Shown here one piece after another: positions 50,040-61,032 of a DNA stretch of 64,000 nucleotides. The translations under genes were made by a program, and so were the position numbers. Position 1 is the stretch's first letter. Each line of letters starts with the position of its first letter. The notes below the pieces were generated by a model, which was not told the DNA's origin, ran no database searches, and saw only the letters and a program-made list of their open reading frames with translations. The DNA is from Arenivirga flava (GTDB lineage Bacteria; Actinomycetota; Actinomycetes; Actinomycetales; Microbacteriaceae), in the NCBI RefSeq assembly GCF_030161575.1, contig NZ_BSUL01000001.1:868001-932000 (forward strand). The letters run 5' to 3'.

Positions 50040-51464
50040 ATGTTCAGTGATTCTTCCGAGGTTCTGAAGTTCATCAAGGACACGGACGTCAAGTTCCTCG
50101 ACATCCGCTTCACCGATCTGCCCGGTGTCCAGCAGCACTTCAACATCCCGGCCGCCACCGTCGACGAGGAGTTCTTCACCGTCGGCCAGCTCTTCGATGG
50201 ATCGTCGATCCGCGGCTTCGCGAACATCCACGAGTCGGACATGCAGCTCATCCCCGACGTGACGACGGCCTACCTGGACCCGTTCCGCGTCGAGCGCACG
50301 CTGATCATGGTCTTCGACATCTACAACCCCCGCAACGGCGAGATCTACGCGAAGGACCCGCGCCAGGTCGCCAAGAAGGCCGAGAAGTACCTCGCCTCGA
50401 CCGGCATCGCCGACACTGCGTTCTTCGCCCCCGAGGCTGAGTTCTACATCTTCGACGACGTGCGCTACTCCGTCACCCAGAACTCGAGCTTCTACTTCGT
50501 GGACTCGGAGGAGGGCGCCTGGAACACCGGGCGCGTCGAGGAGGGCGGCAACCTCGCCAACAAGACCCCCTACAAGGGCGGCTACTTCCCCGTCTCCCCC
50601 GTGGACAAGCAGGCCGACCTGCGCGACGACATCAGCCTCAAGCTGATCGATGCCGGTCTCATCCTCGAGCGCGCCCACCACGAGGTCGGCACCGGTGGCC
50701 AGGCGGAGATCAACTACCGCTTCGACACCATGGTCCACGCCGCGGACGACATCCTGAAGTTCAAGTACATCGTCAAGAACACCGCCGAGCAGTGGGGCAA
50801 GACGGCGACCTTCATGCCGAAGCCGCTCATGGGCGACAACGGCTCGGGCATGCACACCCACCAGTCGCTCTGGAGCAACGGCGAGCCGCTGTTCTACGAC
50901 GAGCAGGGCTACGGCGGCCTCAGCGACATCGCGCGCTGGTACATCGGCGGCATCCTGAAGCACGCCCCCGCGGTGCTCGCCTTCACGAACCCGACCATCA
51001 ACTCGTACCGCCGCCTCATCCCCGGCTTCGAGGCCCCGGTCAACCTGGTCTACTCGGCGGGCAACCGCTCGGCTTCGATCCGCATCCCGATCACGGGCAC
51101 CAACCCGAAGGCCAAGCGCATCGAGTTCCGCGCGCCCGACGCCTCCGGCAACCCGTACCTCGCCTTCGCGGCGCAGCTGATGGCGGGCCTCGACGGCATC
51201 AAGAACAAGATCGAGCCGATGGCCCCGGTCGACAAGGACCTCTACGAGCTGCCGCCCGAGGAGGCCAAGAACATCCCGCAGGTGCCGGCGTCGCTCGGCG
51301 AGGCCCTCGACGCGCTCGAGGCGGACCACGAGTTCCTGCTCGAGGGCAACGTGTTCACCAGGGAGCTCATCGAGACCTGGATCGACTACAAGCGCGAGAA
51401 GGAGATCCTGCCGATGGCGCAGCGTCCCCACCCGTTCGAGTACGAGCTCTACTTCTCGGTCTGA
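50040..51464 (+). CDS. glnA: Glutamine synthetase type I (GlnA1, GSI-beta)
   Basis: Ammonium-assimilating dodecameric enzyme, 474 residues. Motifs include FDGSSIRGF, the ATP-site segment ([16 protein letters not shown]), and the adenylylation loop [14 protein letters not shown] with Tyr402, so it is a GlnE target. A GGAGAG ribosome site precedes the ATG. Transcribed convergently to glnE. The upstream operator indicates nitrogen control by a GlnR-type regulator. Confidence 0.96.
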   Translation: MFSDSSEVLKFIKDTDVKFLDIRFTDLPGVQQHFNIPAATVDEEFFTVGQLFDGSSIRGFANIHESDMQLIPDVTTAYLDPFRVERTLIMVFDIYNPRNGEIYAKDPRQVAKKAEKYLASTGIADTAFFAPEAEFYIFDDVRYSVTQNSSFYFVDSEEGAWNTGRVEEGGNLANKTPYKGGYFPVSPVDKQADLRDDISLKLIDAGLILERAHHEVGTGGQAEINYRFDTMVHAADDILKFKYIVKNTAEQWGKTATFMPKPLMGDNGSGMHTHQSLWSNGEPLFYDEQGYGGLSDIARWYIGGILKHAPAVLAFTNPTINSYRRLIPGFEAPVNLVYSAGNRSASIRIPITGTNPKAKRIEFRAPDASGNPYLAFAAQLMAGLDGIKNKIEPMAPVDKDLYELPPEEAKNIPQVPASLGEALDALEADHEFLLEGNVFTRELIETWIDYKREKEILPMAQRPHPFEYELYFSV

Positions 51465-51482
51465 CCTCCGGTCGCACCACGA

Positions 51483-51517
51483 GCAGGGGCCGCATCCGTC
51501 ACGGATGCGGCCCCTGC
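51483..51517. terminator. Terminator between glnA and glnE
   Basis: 15-bp stem GCAGGGGCCGCATCC/GGATGCGGCCCCTGC with a 5-nt loop, 18 bp past the glnA stop. Confidence 0.85.
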
Positions 51518-51603
51518 CGCGTTCCCGGGCGGTGCGAGCGGATGCGGTCGGACGGGCACGAGCGGATGCGAGCTCCGGCCGCATCGCTCGGAGCCCGGCG
51601 CCG

Positions 51604-54596
51604 TCAGCGGGCGGTCGGACGGGGCTGCTCGTCGAGCCCGTAGAAGAGACGGTCGAACACGGCGCGGGCGCGGCGCGTGACGGCGAGGTAGAGCTCCTCG
51701 AGGTCGGAGGCGGAGCCGGGGGCGAACTCGAGCAGGCGGGCGATGCCCTCGAGCGCACGACGATCGGTCGGCAGTACGTCGGCCGTCTTCGCGGTCCACA
51801 GCGTCATCGCCGAGCGCACCCGCGACGCCAGCAGCCACGCGGCCCGCATCCGCGCCGCGTCCTCCCCGTCGAGCAGGCCGGCCTCGACCGCCGCATCGAG
51901 CGCGTCGAGGGTCGAGGTGGTGCGCAGCGCCGGCACCGCGCCGGCATGCTGCAGCTGCAGCAGCTGCACGAGCCACTCGACGTCGCTCAGCGAGCCGCGA
52001 CCGAGCTTGAGGTGCCGTGACGGATCCGCTCCGCGGGGCAGCCGCTCGGATTCCACGCGGGCCTTGATGCGCTTGATCTCTCGTTCCGCCTCCGCGGGGA
52101 GCTCCTGCGGGTAGCGCAGCGACTCGGCGAGGCGCTCGAAGTCCTCGATGAGCCCGGCGTCGCCCGCGACGCCGCTCGCACGCAGCAGCGCCTGCGCCTC
52201 CCAGGTCTGCGACCAGCGCGCGTAGTAGCCGCGGTAGGACTCGAGCGAGCGCACGATCGACCCGTTGCGGCCCTCGGGACGCAGCTCCGCGTCGAGGTCC
52301 AACGGCAGGCGCACGTCCTCGGTGAGCCGGTTCAGGTCAGCCACGATCCGCTCGGCACGGCGCTGCGCGGTCTGCGCATCCAGCTCCCCGGAGGCGCGGT
52401 AGACGTACATGACGTCCGCATCCGAGCCGAAGCCCAGCTCCTCGCCGCCGTAGCGCCCCATCGCGATCACCGCGAACTCCAGGGGCAGCTCGTCGCCGCG
52501 CCGCGCCAGAGCGAGCGCGCCGCGGATGGTCGCCGAGGTGACGTCCGCGAGGCCCCGGCCGAGCTCCTCGATGGTGATGAGGCCGAGGATGCCGCCGAGC
52601 GCGAGGCGCAGCACCTCCCGGCGCCGGAGCGCCCGGATCGCCGAGGCCGCGGCGTCGATCGAACCGTGCCGGGCGACGACGGCGGCGACCTCCTCCTGCA
52701 GGCCCTTGGCCGCGCGCGGGCGCAGCTCGTCGCCGTCCTCGAGCCAGGCGGCCGCTTCGGGGATGCGCTCGACGAGGTTCACGACGTACCGGGAGCCGGC
52801 GAGCACGCGCGTGAGGCGTGCCGCGGCCGCGGTGGAGTCGCGCAGCATGCGCAGGTACCAGTGGGCGTCGCCCAGGTCGTCGCTGAGGCGCCGGAACGCG
52901 AGCAGGCCCTGGTCGGGGTCCGCTCCCTCCGAGAACCACTGCAGCATGATCGGCAGCAGGGCCCGCTGGATGCTGGCGCGACGCGAGACCCCGGCGGTCA
53001 TCGCGGCGATGTGCGCGAGCGCGCCGCGCGGGTCGGCGAAGCCGATCGCGGCGAGCCGCGCCTCGGCCTGATCGCTCGACAGCCGAGCGCCGTCCTCCGG
53101 CAGGGCTGCCACGGCGGCGAGCAGCGGCCGGTAGAAGAGCTTCTCGTGCAGACCGCGCACGGCGAGGCGCACCGCCTCCCAGTGCTGCAGGAGCCCCTCG
53201 GCACCCGTCGCCAGCCCGGACGAGCGCGCGAGCACGCGCAGCGCCTCCGGGTCGCGGGGCATGAGGTGCGTCCGCCGCAGGTCGCGCAGCTGGATGCGGT
53301 GCTCGAGCAACCGCAGCTCGCGGTAGTCGCGCTCGAACTCCTCCGCCTCGACCCGGCCGATGTAGCCGCCGGCCTCCAGCGCCCGCAGCGCCGGGATCGT
53401 CCCGCGCCGGCGCACGGACTCGTCGGTGCGGCCGTGCACGAGCTGCAGCAGCTGGATCGTGAACTCGACGTCGCGCAGCCCCCGGGCCCGAGCTTCAGCT
53501 GCACGTCGACCTCGTCGGCGGGGATGTGCGCGGTGACCCGCTCGCGCATCCGCTGCACCGACTCGACGAAGCCCTCGCGCGCCGCGCTCGCCCAGACCTT
53601 CGGTGCGATCGCGGCGAGGTAGTCGGCGCCGAGCTCGGCGTCGCCGGCCATCGGGCGCGCCTTGAGCAGGGCCTGGAACTCCCAGCTGCTCGCCCAGCGG
53701 TCGTAGTACGCCACGTGGGATTCGAGCGACCGCACGAGCGCGCCGGACTTGCCCTCCGGGCGCAGGTTCGCATCGACCTCCCAGAGCGGCGGTTCGATCG
53801 ACAGCTCCTGGATGCCGCGCATCGTCTCCATCGCGAGGCGCGTCGCGAGCTCGACGCCGCGTGCGGAGGACACGCGCTGCTCGTCGAGGCTGCCGCCGAC
53901 GAAGATGACGTCGACATCGCTGATGACGTTGAGCTCGCGCGCCCCCGCCTTGCCCATGCCGATGATGGCGAGCTGGGTGAGCGGCAGCTCCTCCGCGAGG
54001 GCGCCGGTCGCGAGGGTGCGCCGCGCCACGGCCAGCGAGGCCTCGAGCGCGGCTGCGGCCAGATCGGCCAGCGCCGCCGCGACGAGGTCGAGCACGGCGG
54101 CGCCGTCCGGCTGCTCCAGGTCCCAGGCGGCCAACCGCACGAGCTCGGCGCGGTAGCGCACCCGCAGCGCGACGCGACCGTCCTCGCCGGCGAGCTCCGC
54201 CTCGGGGACCGGGGCGTCCGCATCCGCTCCGACCGCGTCCAGCAGGCGGCGTCGCAGCGCCGCGGCCGACGGCGGGACGGCGAGCGGATGCTCCAGCACC
54301 GCCAGGTGCTCCGGCCGGCGGTCGAGGAAGTCGGCGAGGCCCGCCGAGGCACCGAGCAGGCGCAGCACGCGCGAGGGCGCCGCCCGCAGCGCGGAGCGCA
54401 GCTGCTCCGGGTGCCGCTCGTCCAGGCGCGCGAGCTGGCGCAGCGCCAGGTCCGGGTCCGCGGTGCCGGCGAAGCGCGGCAGCAGGTCGTCCGAGCCGAT
54501 CGCCGGATCGAGCTCGGCCAGGGCGGTCGACGCTCGGCCGAGCTCGGCGAACCCGAGCCGTGCGAGCTCGCTGAGCGTCGTACGGGTCCGGGTCAT
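51604..54596 (-). CDS. glnE: Glutamine synthetase adenylyltransferase/adenylyl-removing enzyme GlnE, with an apparent single-base frameshift
   Basis: Bifunctional enzyme that adds or removes AMP on GlnA1 Tyr402. Two nucleotidyltransferase domains: GMGKAGARELNVISDVDVIF (N-terminal) and MGRYGGEELGFGSDADVMY (C-terminal), with helical regulatory regions between. The frame breaks after QLKLGPGG: five Cs at 53479-53483 should be six, giving LRDVEFTIQLLQLVHG. Restored length is 997 residues, normal for actinobacterial GlnE. It lies 22 bp downstream of glnA2 and is probably co-transcribed. Confidence 0.94.
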
Positions 54597-54618
54597 GGGA
54601 TCGTGATGCGCGGCGGCG

Positions 54619-55956
54619 TCAGAGGATGCCGAGGTTGCTGCGCAGCTCGAACGGCGTCACCTGGGCGCGGTACTCGCGCCACTCCTGCCGCTTGTTGAGC
54701 AGCACGTATTCGAAGACGTGCTCCCCCAGCGTCTCGGCGACGAGCTCCGAGCGCTCCATGAGCTGCAGCGCGTGGTCGAGGCTGGCCGGCAGCGGCGTGT
54801 AGCCGAGCGCCCGGCGCTCCGCATCCGTCATCGACCAGACGTCGCCATCGGCCTCGGCCGGCAGCTCGTAGCCCTCCTCGATGCCCTTGAGACCCGCCGC
54901 GAGCAGCAGCGAGAAGGCGAGGTACGGGTTCGCGGCCGAGTCGATCGCGCGGTACTCGATGCGGGCGCTGGTGCCCTTGCCGGGCTTGTAGAGCGGCACG
55001 CGCACGAGCGCGGAGCGGTTGTTGTGGCCCCAGCTGACGTAGGCGGGCGCCTCGTCGCCGCTCCAGATGCGCTTGTAGGAGTTGACGAACTGGTTCGTCA
55101 CCGCGGTGATCTCGGGGGCGTGCTTGAGGAGCCCCGCGACGAACTGCTTGCCGATGGTGGAGAGCTGGTACTCGGCGCCGGCCTCGTAGAAGGCGTTGGT
55201 GTCGCCCTCGAAGAGCGACAGGTGGGTGTGCATGCCCGATCCGGGGTGACCGGAGAGCGGCTTCGGCATGAAGGTCGCGTAGACGCCCTGCTCGATCGCC
55301 ACCTCCTTGATGACCGTGCGGAAGGTCATGATGTTGTCCGCGGTCGTCAGCGCGTCGGCGTAGCGCAGGTCGATCTCGTTCTGGCCGGGACCCGCCTCGT
55401 GGTGGCTGAACTCCACCGAGATGCCGAGGTCCTCGAGCATGCGCACGCTGCGACGGCGGAAGTCGTGGGCGGTGCCGCCGGGCACGTTGTCGAAGTAGCC
55501 GGCGTTGTCCACCGGCGTCGGGCCCTCGGCGCCGAACTTCGACGACTCGAGCAGGTAGAACTCGACCTCGGGGTGCGTGTAGAAGGTGAAGCCCGCATCG
55601 GCGGCCTTCGCGAGCGTGCGCTTGAGCACGTTGCGGGGGTCGGCGACGGAGGGCTGGCCGTCCGGCGTGGTGATGTCGCAGAACATGCGGGCGGTGGGGT
55701 CGATCTCGCCGCGCCACGGCAGGATCTGGAACGTGGTCGGGTCCGGATGCGCGAGCACGTCGGCCTCGGAGGTGCGGGTCAGGCCCTCGATGGCGGAGCC
55801 GTCGAAGCCGAGCCCCTCGGCGAAGGCCCCCTCGACCTCGGCCGGGGCGAGCGCCACCGACTTGAGCGTGCCGATGACATCGGTGAACCACAGTCGGACG
55901 AACTTGACGCCGCGCTCCTCGATCGTCCGGAGCACGAAGTCACGCTGCTTGTCCAT
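54619..55956 (-). CDS. glnA2: Glutamine synthetase-like GlnA2 (GSI-alpha type)
   Basis: A 445-residue type I glutamine synthetase homologue: FDGSAIEGLTRTSEAD, the ATP/metal segment MPKPLSGHPGSGMHTH and NNRSALVRVP are present. The segment matching the GlnA1 adenylylation loop reads GYELPAEADGDV without the Tyr in the LYxLPP context, so GlnE control is unlikely. A GGAG precedes the ATG at 55956. Some relatives use polyamines instead of glutamate; the substrate cannot be assigned. Shares a 71-bp divergent region with nadE. Confidence 0.9.
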   Translation of the reverse strand: MDKQRDFVLRTIEERGVKFVRLWFTDVIGTLKSVALAPAEVEGAFAEGLGFDGSAIEGLTRTSEADVLAHPDPTTFQILPWRGEIDPTARMFCDITTPDGQPSVADPRNVLKRTLAKAADAGFTFYTHPEVEFYLLESSKFGAEGPTPVDNAGYFDNVPGGTAHDFRRRSVRMLEDLGISVEFSHHEAGPGQNEIDLRYADALTTADNIMTFRTVIKEVAIEQGVYATFMPKPLSGHPGSGMHTHLSLFEGDTNAFYEAGAEYQLSTIGKQFVAGLLKHAPEITAVTNQFVNSYKRIWSGDEAPAYVSWGHNNRSALVRVPLYKPGKGTSARIEYRAIDSAANPYLAFSLLLAAGLKGIEEGYELPAEADGDVWSMTDAERRALGYTPLPASLDHALQLMERSELVAETLGEHVFEYVLLNKRQEWREYRAQVTPFELRSNLGIL

Positions 55957-56011
55957 TGAACTCCATCCCGCGAGTGCGCCTGGGGTCGACGAAAGAGCAC
56001 GTCGAGGCCAG

Positions 56012-56024
56012 CACTAGGCTAGTG
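56012..56024. promoter_or_regulatory. Symmetric bidirectional promoter glnA2/nadE
   Basis: The palindrome CACTAGGCTAGTG gives TAGGCT toward nadE (7 nt before its ATG, leaderless) and TAGCCT toward glnA2 (leader of about 53 nt), so one dyad offers a -10 box in both directions. Confidence 0.5.
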
Positions 56025-56027
56025 GCT

Positions 56028-57755
56028 ATGCCGCGTCTCCGCTTGGCCCTGGGCCAGACCAATCCCATCGTCGGCGACCTGGAGGGCAACGCGGCGCGCA
56101 TCGTCGACGTCGCCCGGCGCGCGCACGATGCGGGCGCCGACCTGCTCGCCGTCGGCGAGATGGCGCTCAGCGGCTACCCCATCGAGGACCTCGCGGCTCG
56201 ACCCAGCTTCCTGCGCGAGAGCGCCGAGGCCGTGGACGCGCTCGCCGCACGGCTGCACGAGGAGGGGCTCGGCGAGCTCGTCGTCGTGGTCGGCCACCCC
56301 GACGGCCCGTTCGAGCCGCGCCTGACCTCGTCGAACGCATCCCCCTCCGCGATCGCCCAGAACCGCGCGAGCGTCATCCACCGCGGCCGCGTGCTCGCCA
56401 AGTACTCGAAGCACCACCTGCCCAACTACTCGGTGTTCGACGAGTACCGCATCTTCATCCCCGGCGACGAGCTCATGGTGCTGCGGTTGCGCGGCGCGGA
56501 CGTGGCGCTCATCATCTGCGAGGACCTGTGGCGCGACGGCGGCCCGGTCGCCCGCGTGCTCGAGTCGGACGCATCCGTGCTGCTGGTCATCAACGCCTCG
56601 CCCTACGAGCGCGACAAGGACGAGGTGCGCGTGCCCCTCGTCACGCGCCGAGCGCTCGAGAGCGACACGACCGTGGCCTACGTCAACATCGTCGGCGGCC
56701 AGGACGACCTCGTCTTCGACGGCGACAGCGTCGTGGTCGACGGCAAGGGCGAGATCCTCGCCCGCGCGCCGCAGTACGACGAGCACCTGCTGCTCGTCGA
56801 CCTCGACCCGCCCGCGACCGCCGACCACCCGGTGCCCGACTACGTGCGCCGCGTGGTGATCGACCTCGGCGAGGCGCCCGAGCGCGAGCCGCTGCCCGCC
56901 GACATCGCCGAGCTGCCGGACGACCGCGCGCAGCTCTGGGGCGCCCTCGTGACCGGGCTGCGCGACTACGTCGAGAAGAACGGCTTCCGCTCGGTCGCCC
57001 TCGGGCTCTCCGGCGGGATCGACTCGGCGGTCTGCGCCGCCATCGCCGCCGACGCGATCGGCGCGGACCGCGTCTACGGCGTGTCCATGCCGAGCCGATG
57101 GTCGAGCGACCACTCGCGCAGCGACGCCGACGACCTGGCCGAGCGGATCGGGGTGCACTACCGCACCGAGGCCATCGCCGACCTCGTGCAGCCCGTCGAG
57201 GACCAGCTGCAGCTGACCGGCCTGGCCGCCGAGAACCTGCAGGCGCGCATCCGCGGCATCATCCTCATGGGCCTGTCGAACCTCGACGGGCACCTCGTGC
57301 TCACCACCGGCAACAAGACCGAGGTCGCGGTCGGCTACTCGACCATCTACGGCGACAGCGTCGGCGGCTACGCCCCGATCAAGGACGTGCCGAAGACCCT
57401 GGTCTGGGAGCTCGCGCGCTGGCGCAACGAGCACGCCGCCGCCCGCGGCGAGACGCCCCCGATCCCGGAGAACTCGATCAGCAAGCCCCCGTCGGCGGAG
57501 CTGCGTGAGGGCCAGACCGACCAGGACAGCCTGCCGGACTACGCGGTGCTCGACGAGATCGTCGAGGCCTACGTCACGCGCAAGCTCGGCCGCGAGGACC
57601 TGATCGCCGCGGGCTTCGACGCCGAGGTCGTGCACGACGTCGTCAAGCTCATCGACCGCTCGGAGTGGAAGCGCCGGCAGAGCGCGATCGGGCCGAAGGT
57701 GTCGGGCATGGCCTTCGGCCGCGACCGCCGCCTGCCGATCACGTACAAGGACTGA
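56028..57755 (+). CDS. nadE: Glutamine-dependent NAD+ synthetase
   Basis: Final step of NAD synthesis: amidates nicotinic acid adenine dinucleotide with glutamine. 575 residues. The N-terminal nitrilase-type glutaminase has Glu in GEMALSGYP, Lys in AKYSKHHLPN and Cys in LIICEDLW. The C-terminal synthetase domain has LSGGIDSAVCAA and LTTGNKTEVAVGYST. Leaderless start. Confidence 0.95.
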   Translation: MPRLRLALGQTNPIVGDLEGNAARIVDVARRAHDAGADLLAVGEMALSGYPIEDLAARPSFLRESAEAVDALAARLHEEGLGELVVVVGHPDGPFEPRLTSSNASPSAIAQNRASVIHRGRVLAKYSKHHLPNYSVFDEYRIFIPGDELMVLRLRGADVALIICEDLWRDGGPVARVLESDASVLLVINASPYERDKDEVRVPLVTRRALESDTTVAYVNIVGGQDDLVFDGDSVVVDGKGEILARAPQYDEHLLLVDLDPPATADHPVPDYVRRVVIDLGEAPEREPLPADIAELPDDRAQLWGALVTGLRDYVEKNGFRSVALGLSGGIDSAVCAAIAADAIGADRVYGVSMPSRWSSDHSRSDADDLAERIGVHYRTEAIADLVQPVEDQLQLTGLAAENLQARIRGIILMGLSNLDGHLVLTTGNKTEVAVGYSTIYGDSVGGYAPIKDVPKTLVWELARWRNEHAAARGETPPIPENSISKPPSAELREGQTDQDSLPDYAVLDEIVEAYVTRKLGREDLIAAGFDAEVVHDVVKLIDRSEWKRRQSAIGPKVSGMAFGRDRRLPITYKD

Positions 57756-57769
57756 TCGCCGAGCCGTCC

Positions 57770-57775
57770 TAGGAT
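57770..57775 (+). promoter_or_regulatory. -10 box, leaderless start of panB
   Basis: TAGGAT, 6 nt before the ATG at 57782. Confidence 0.6.
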
Positions 57776-57781
57776 CGAGGG

Positions 57782-58618
57782 ATGAGCGAGGCAGTCCCCC
57801 AGCAGGTCAAGCGCGTGCGCACCCGGTTCTTCGGCACCGCGAAGCAGCAGGGCACGCGGATCACCGCGCTCACCAGCTACGACGCGCTCACCGCGCAGAT
57901 CTTCGACGAGGCGGGCATCGACTTCCTGCTCGTCGGCGACTCCGCCGGCAACGTCGTCTTCGGGCACGGCACCACCGTGCCGGTCACCCTCGACGAGCTG
58001 CTGCCCCTGTCGCGTGCGGTCGCCGGCGCCGTGCGGCGGGCGATGGTGGTCGCCGACCTGCCGTTCGGCAGCTACGAGGTCTCCCCCGAGCAGGCGGTCG
58101 GCAGCGCCGTGCGCCTCATGAAGGAGGGTGCCGCCCACGCCGTGAAGCTGGAGGGCGGCGTGCGCAGCGCGGCCTCCATCCGGCGCATCGTCGACGCGGG
58201 CGTGCCCGTGATGGGCCATGTCGGCTACACGCCGCAGAGCGAGCACGCGCTCGGCGGGCACGTCGTGCAGGGCCGGGGCGCGGCCGCGGAGCAGCTGCTC
58301 GCCGACGCGCTGGCCGTGCAGGAGGCCGGGGCGTTCGCCGTCGTGCTCGAGATGGTGCCCGCGGGCATCGCCCGCGAGGTGAGCGAGTCGCTCGCGATCC
58401 CCACCATCGGCATCGGCGCGGGCGCCGGCACCGACGGGCAGATCCTCGTCTGGCAGGACTTCGCCGGGCTCACCACGGGACGGGTGCCCCGCTTCGTCAA
58501 GGCCTACGCCGATCTGCGCGGGACGCTCACCGAGGCAGCGACCGCATACGCCGACGACGTGCGGACGGGCGCCTTCCCGGCGGAGGAGCACAGCTTCGGC
58601 GACCCCGCGCGCGACTGA
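57782..58618 (+). CDS. panB: 3-methyl-2-oxobutanoate hydroxymethyltransferase
   Basis: First committed step of pantothenate synthesis, a 278-residue TIM-barrel enzyme. Metal Asp residues lie in [14 protein letters not shown] and [11 protein letters not shown], Lys in AVKLEGG and catalytic Glu in [11 protein letters not shown]. The signature [17 protein letters not shown] is present. Leaderless ATG after TAGGAT. No other pan genes are near. Confidence 0.95.
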   Translation: MSEAVPQQVKRVRTRFFGTAKQQGTRITALTSYDALTAQIFDEAGIDFLLVGDSAGNVVFGHGTTVPVTLDELLPLSRAVAGAVRRAMVVADLPFGSYEVSPEQAVGSAVRLMKEGAAHAVKLEGGVRSAASIRRIVDAGVPVMGHVGYTPQSEHALGGHVVQGRGAAAEQLLADALAVQEAGAFAVVLEMVPAGIAREVSESLAIPTIGIGAGAGTDGQILVWQDFAGLTTGRVPRFVKAYADLRGTLTEAATAYADDVRTGAFPAEEHSFGDPARD

Positions 58619-58675
58619 GCGGAGACGGGGCGCGGCCGCGCGCATCCGCCGACGGCACGGGCCGTCCCGCTGCGA

Positions 58676-58849
58676 TCAGTCGTCCTCGCGAGCATCCTCC
58701 TCGGCCCACTTGGCCGAGTTCGCGTGCAGGGTATCGAGCGCCTTCGACGCCGACTCGCGGTCGGGGAACGGTCCGACGCGGTCGCTGCCCAGTGACTTCG
58801 GGCCCTCCTCGACCTCGCCGGTGGTCATGTTGTACCAGTACTCGGACAT
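58676..58849 (-). CDS. Small SPOR-like peptide
   Basis: A 57-residue acidic protein ([18 protein letters not shown], then [20 protein letters not shown]). The second half resembles an SPOR-type fold seen in similar small Microbacteriaceae proteins, with no signal peptide or membrane helix. It is divergent from map, with the two start codons 12 bp apart. Function unknown. Confidence 0.75.
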   Translation of the reverse strand: MSEYWYNMTTGEVEEGPKSLGSDRVGPFPDRESASKALDTLHANSAKWAEEDAREDD

Positions 58850-58862
58850 AGGATCGAGGGTA
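58849..58862. promoter_or_regulatory. Interlocked divergent leaderless promoters, SPOR peptide/map
   Basis: On the plus strand TAGGAT (58849-58854) precedes the map ATG by 7 nt. On the minus strand TACCCT (58862-58857) precedes the SPOR ATG by 7 nt. Each start codon shares its first base with the other gene's -10 box. Confidence 0.6.
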
Positions 58863-59728
58863 TGCCCCGCGACGCTGACGGACACCTCACCGCCGGCCGC
58901 ATCTCCCCGACACGCAGCGTGCCCCCAGCGATCGCACGCCCCGAGTACGTCGGCAAGAGCGGCCCCGAGCGCTTCACCGGATCGGACGTGTACGCGCCGG
59001 AGGCCGTCGAGCGGATCCGCGCCGCGGGCCGCATCGCAGCCCAGGCCATCGCCGCGGTCGGCGAGGCCGTGCGGCCCGGCGTCACCACCGAGGAGCTCGA
59101 CCGCATCGGCCACGAGTTCGTCGTCGCGCACGGCGCCTACCCGTCGACGCTCGGCTACAAGGGCTTCCCGAAGTCGATCTGCAGCTCGGTCAACGAGGTC
59201 GTCTGCCACGGCATCCCCGACGACACGGTGCTGCAGGACGGCGACATCGTGAACATCGACATCACCGCCTACAAGGACGGCGTGCACGGCGACAGCAACC
59301 GCACCTTCCTGGTGGGCTCGCCACGTCAGGAGGTCGTCGACCTCGTCGAGCGCACCGAGCTCGCCCTGCAGCGCGGCATCAAGGCCGTCGCCCCGGGCCG
59401 CCAGGTCAACGTCATCGGGCGCGCCATCGAGTCCTACGCCAAGCGCTTCGGCTACGGCGTGGTGCGCGACTTCACGGGCCACGGGGTGGGCGAGGCGTTC
59501 CACTCGGGCCTGATCATCCCCCACTACGACTCCGCCCCGGCGTACGACGACGTGATGGAGGTCGGTATGGTGTTCACGATCGAGCCGATGCTCACGCTGG
59601 GCGGCCACGCCTGGGACCTCTGGCCCGACGACTGGACCGTCACGACGCGCGACAAGAGCATCACCGCCCAGTTCGAGCACACCCTCGTGGTGACCGAGCG
59701 CGGCGCCGACGTGCTCACGCTCCCCTGA
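58862..59728 (+). CDS. map: Methionine aminopeptidase type I
   Basis: Removes the initiator methionine. 288 residues with an N-terminal extension of about 40 residues as in mycobacterial MetAP1c ([18 protein letters not shown]). Metal ligands lie in [33 protein letters not shown] and QFEHTLV. Leaderless start. Confidence 0.95.
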   Translation: MPRDADGHLTAGRISPTRSVPPAIARPEYVGKSGPERFTGSDVYAPEAVERIRAAGRIAAQAIAAVGEAVRPGVTTEELDRIGHEFVVAHGAYPSTLGYKGFPKSICSSVNEVVCHGIPDDTVLQDGDIVNIDITAYKDGVHGDSNRTFLVGSPRQEVVDLVERTELALQRGIKAVAPGRQVNVIGRAIESYAKRFGYGVVRDFTGHGVGEAFHSGLIIPHYDSAPAYDDVMEVGMVFTIEPMLTLGGHAWDLWPDDWTVTTRDKSITAQFEHTLVVTERGADVLTLP

Positions 59729-59771
59729 CTCCGCACCACCCCGCAGCAACGCAGCAAGGAAGGCTTCATCA

Positions 59772-60536
59772 ATGGCGACGACCGCACTCGGCGTGGACAT
59801 CGGCGGCACCGGCATCAAGGCCGGCATCGTCGACCTCGAGACCGGCAAGCTGATCAGCGACCGCGAGAAGCTGCCCACGCCCGAGGGCGGTGAGCCCGAG
59901 GCGATCGTGGAGGTCGTCGCGCAGCTCGTCGAGCGCCTCGGCGGCGCCGACGCGCAGTCGGGCCTCGGCGTCTGCTTCCCCGCCGTCGTGCAGCACGGCA
60001 TCACCCGCTCGGCGGCGAACGTGTCGAAGCGCTGGATCGACCTCGAGGCCGAGAAGCTCTTCGAGGAGGCGCTCGGACGCGACATCCACTTCGTCAACGA
60101 CGCCGACGCCGCGGGTTACGCCGAGGTGCGCTACGGCGCCGCGAAGGACCGCGACGGTCTCGTGCTCATGACGACGCTCGGCACCGGCATCGGCGTGGCG
60201 ATGATCTACAACGGCGTGCTCATCCCCAACAACGAGCTGGGCCACCTCGAGATCGACGGCGTCGACTGGGAGACCAAGGCCGCCGTGTCGGCCAAGGAGC
60301 GCGAGGACCTCTCCTGGAAGCACTGGGCCAAGCGCCTGCAGAAGTACTACGAGCGCCTCGAGGCGCTCATCGTGCCCGACCTCTTCATCGTCGGTGGCGG
60401 CGTCTCGAAGTCTCCGGAGAAGTTCCTGCCGCTGCTCGACCTGCGCACGCCGATCATCCCGGCCGCGCTCGGCAACAACGCCGGCATCTCGGGCGCCGCG
60501 GCGCTGGCCTCGCCCCTGCCCACGCAGGACATCTGA
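59772..60536 (+). CDS. ppgK: Polyphosphate glucokinase
   Basis: A 254-residue ROK-family kinase phosphorylating glucose with polyphosphate or ATP. The phosphate-1 motif is GVDIGGTGIKAGIVD; VMTTLGTGIG-type (LMTTLGTGIGVAM) and NNELGHLEIDG follow, with the DLSWKHWAKRLQKYYERLE helix typical of PpgK. An AAGGAAGG ribosome site precedes the ATG. The family is actinobacterial. Confidence 0.93.
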   Translation: MATTALGVDIGGTGIKAGIVDLETGKLISDREKLPTPEGGEPEAIVEVVAQLVERLGGADAQSGLGVCFPAVVQHGITRSAANVSKRWIDLEAEKLFEEALGRDIHFVNDADAAGYAEVRYGAAKDRDGLVLMTTLGTGIGVAMIYNGVLIPNNELGHLEIDGVDWETKAAVSAKEREDLSWKHWAKRLQKYYERLEALIVPDLFIVGGGVSKSPEKFLPLLDLRTPIIPAALGNNAGISGAAALASPLPTQDI

Positions 60537-60551
60537 GCACAGGCATCCCGG

Positions 60552-60580
60552 ACGGCGGCGACCCCTCGGGGCGCCGCCGT
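60552..60580. terminator. Terminator of ppgK
   Basis: Stem ACGGCGGCG-CCCC/GGGG-CGCCGCCGT with one bulged A, 16 bp after the ppgK stop. Confidence 0.75.
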
Positions 60581-60633
60581 TCCGCGTTCACGGCGCAGCG
60601 CATCCGCTCGCGATCGGACCGACGAGCGGATGG

Positions 60634-61015
60634 ATGAATGGGCCGGCCGATACGCCGGGTTCTGTCCCTCCGCACCGTGGTGCGGGCTTCGGACGGCCAT
60701 CTCTCTCGGGGATGCATTGCTGCAGCCCTCCAGCGGTCTACCCGGGGACTCGGCGAGCCGCTTCATCGTCCCCTGTCTGACCTTGCTCCGGGCCAGGTTT
60801 ACCCAGCGGGGCCGGTCACCCGACCCCCTGGTGGTCTCTTACACCACCGTTTCACCCTTACCGCCGGGACGGATCCCGACGGCGGTCTGCTCTCTGTTGC
60901 ACTGTTCTCGCGGATTGCTCCGGGTGGGTGTTACCCACGACCCTGCTCTGCGGAGCCCGGACGTTCCTCGGCAGCCGCAGGGGCTGACGCGACCGTCTGG
61001 CCGACCCATTCGCCG
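60634..61015 (-). ncRNA. rnpB: RNase P RNA (class A)
   Basis: Catalytic RNA of RNase P. On the minus strand the P1 arms GAATGGGTCGGCC and GGCCGGCCCATTC pair. Universally conserved stretches include GAGGAACGTCCGGGCTCC near the 5' end, AACAGTGCAACAGAGAG and GGTAAGGGTGAAACGG in the middle, and the 3' GACAGAACCCGGCGTA. Ends are set by P1 pairing and are approximate to a few bases. Confidence 0.95.
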
Positions 61016-61032
61016 ATCAGTCTACCGGCAGC

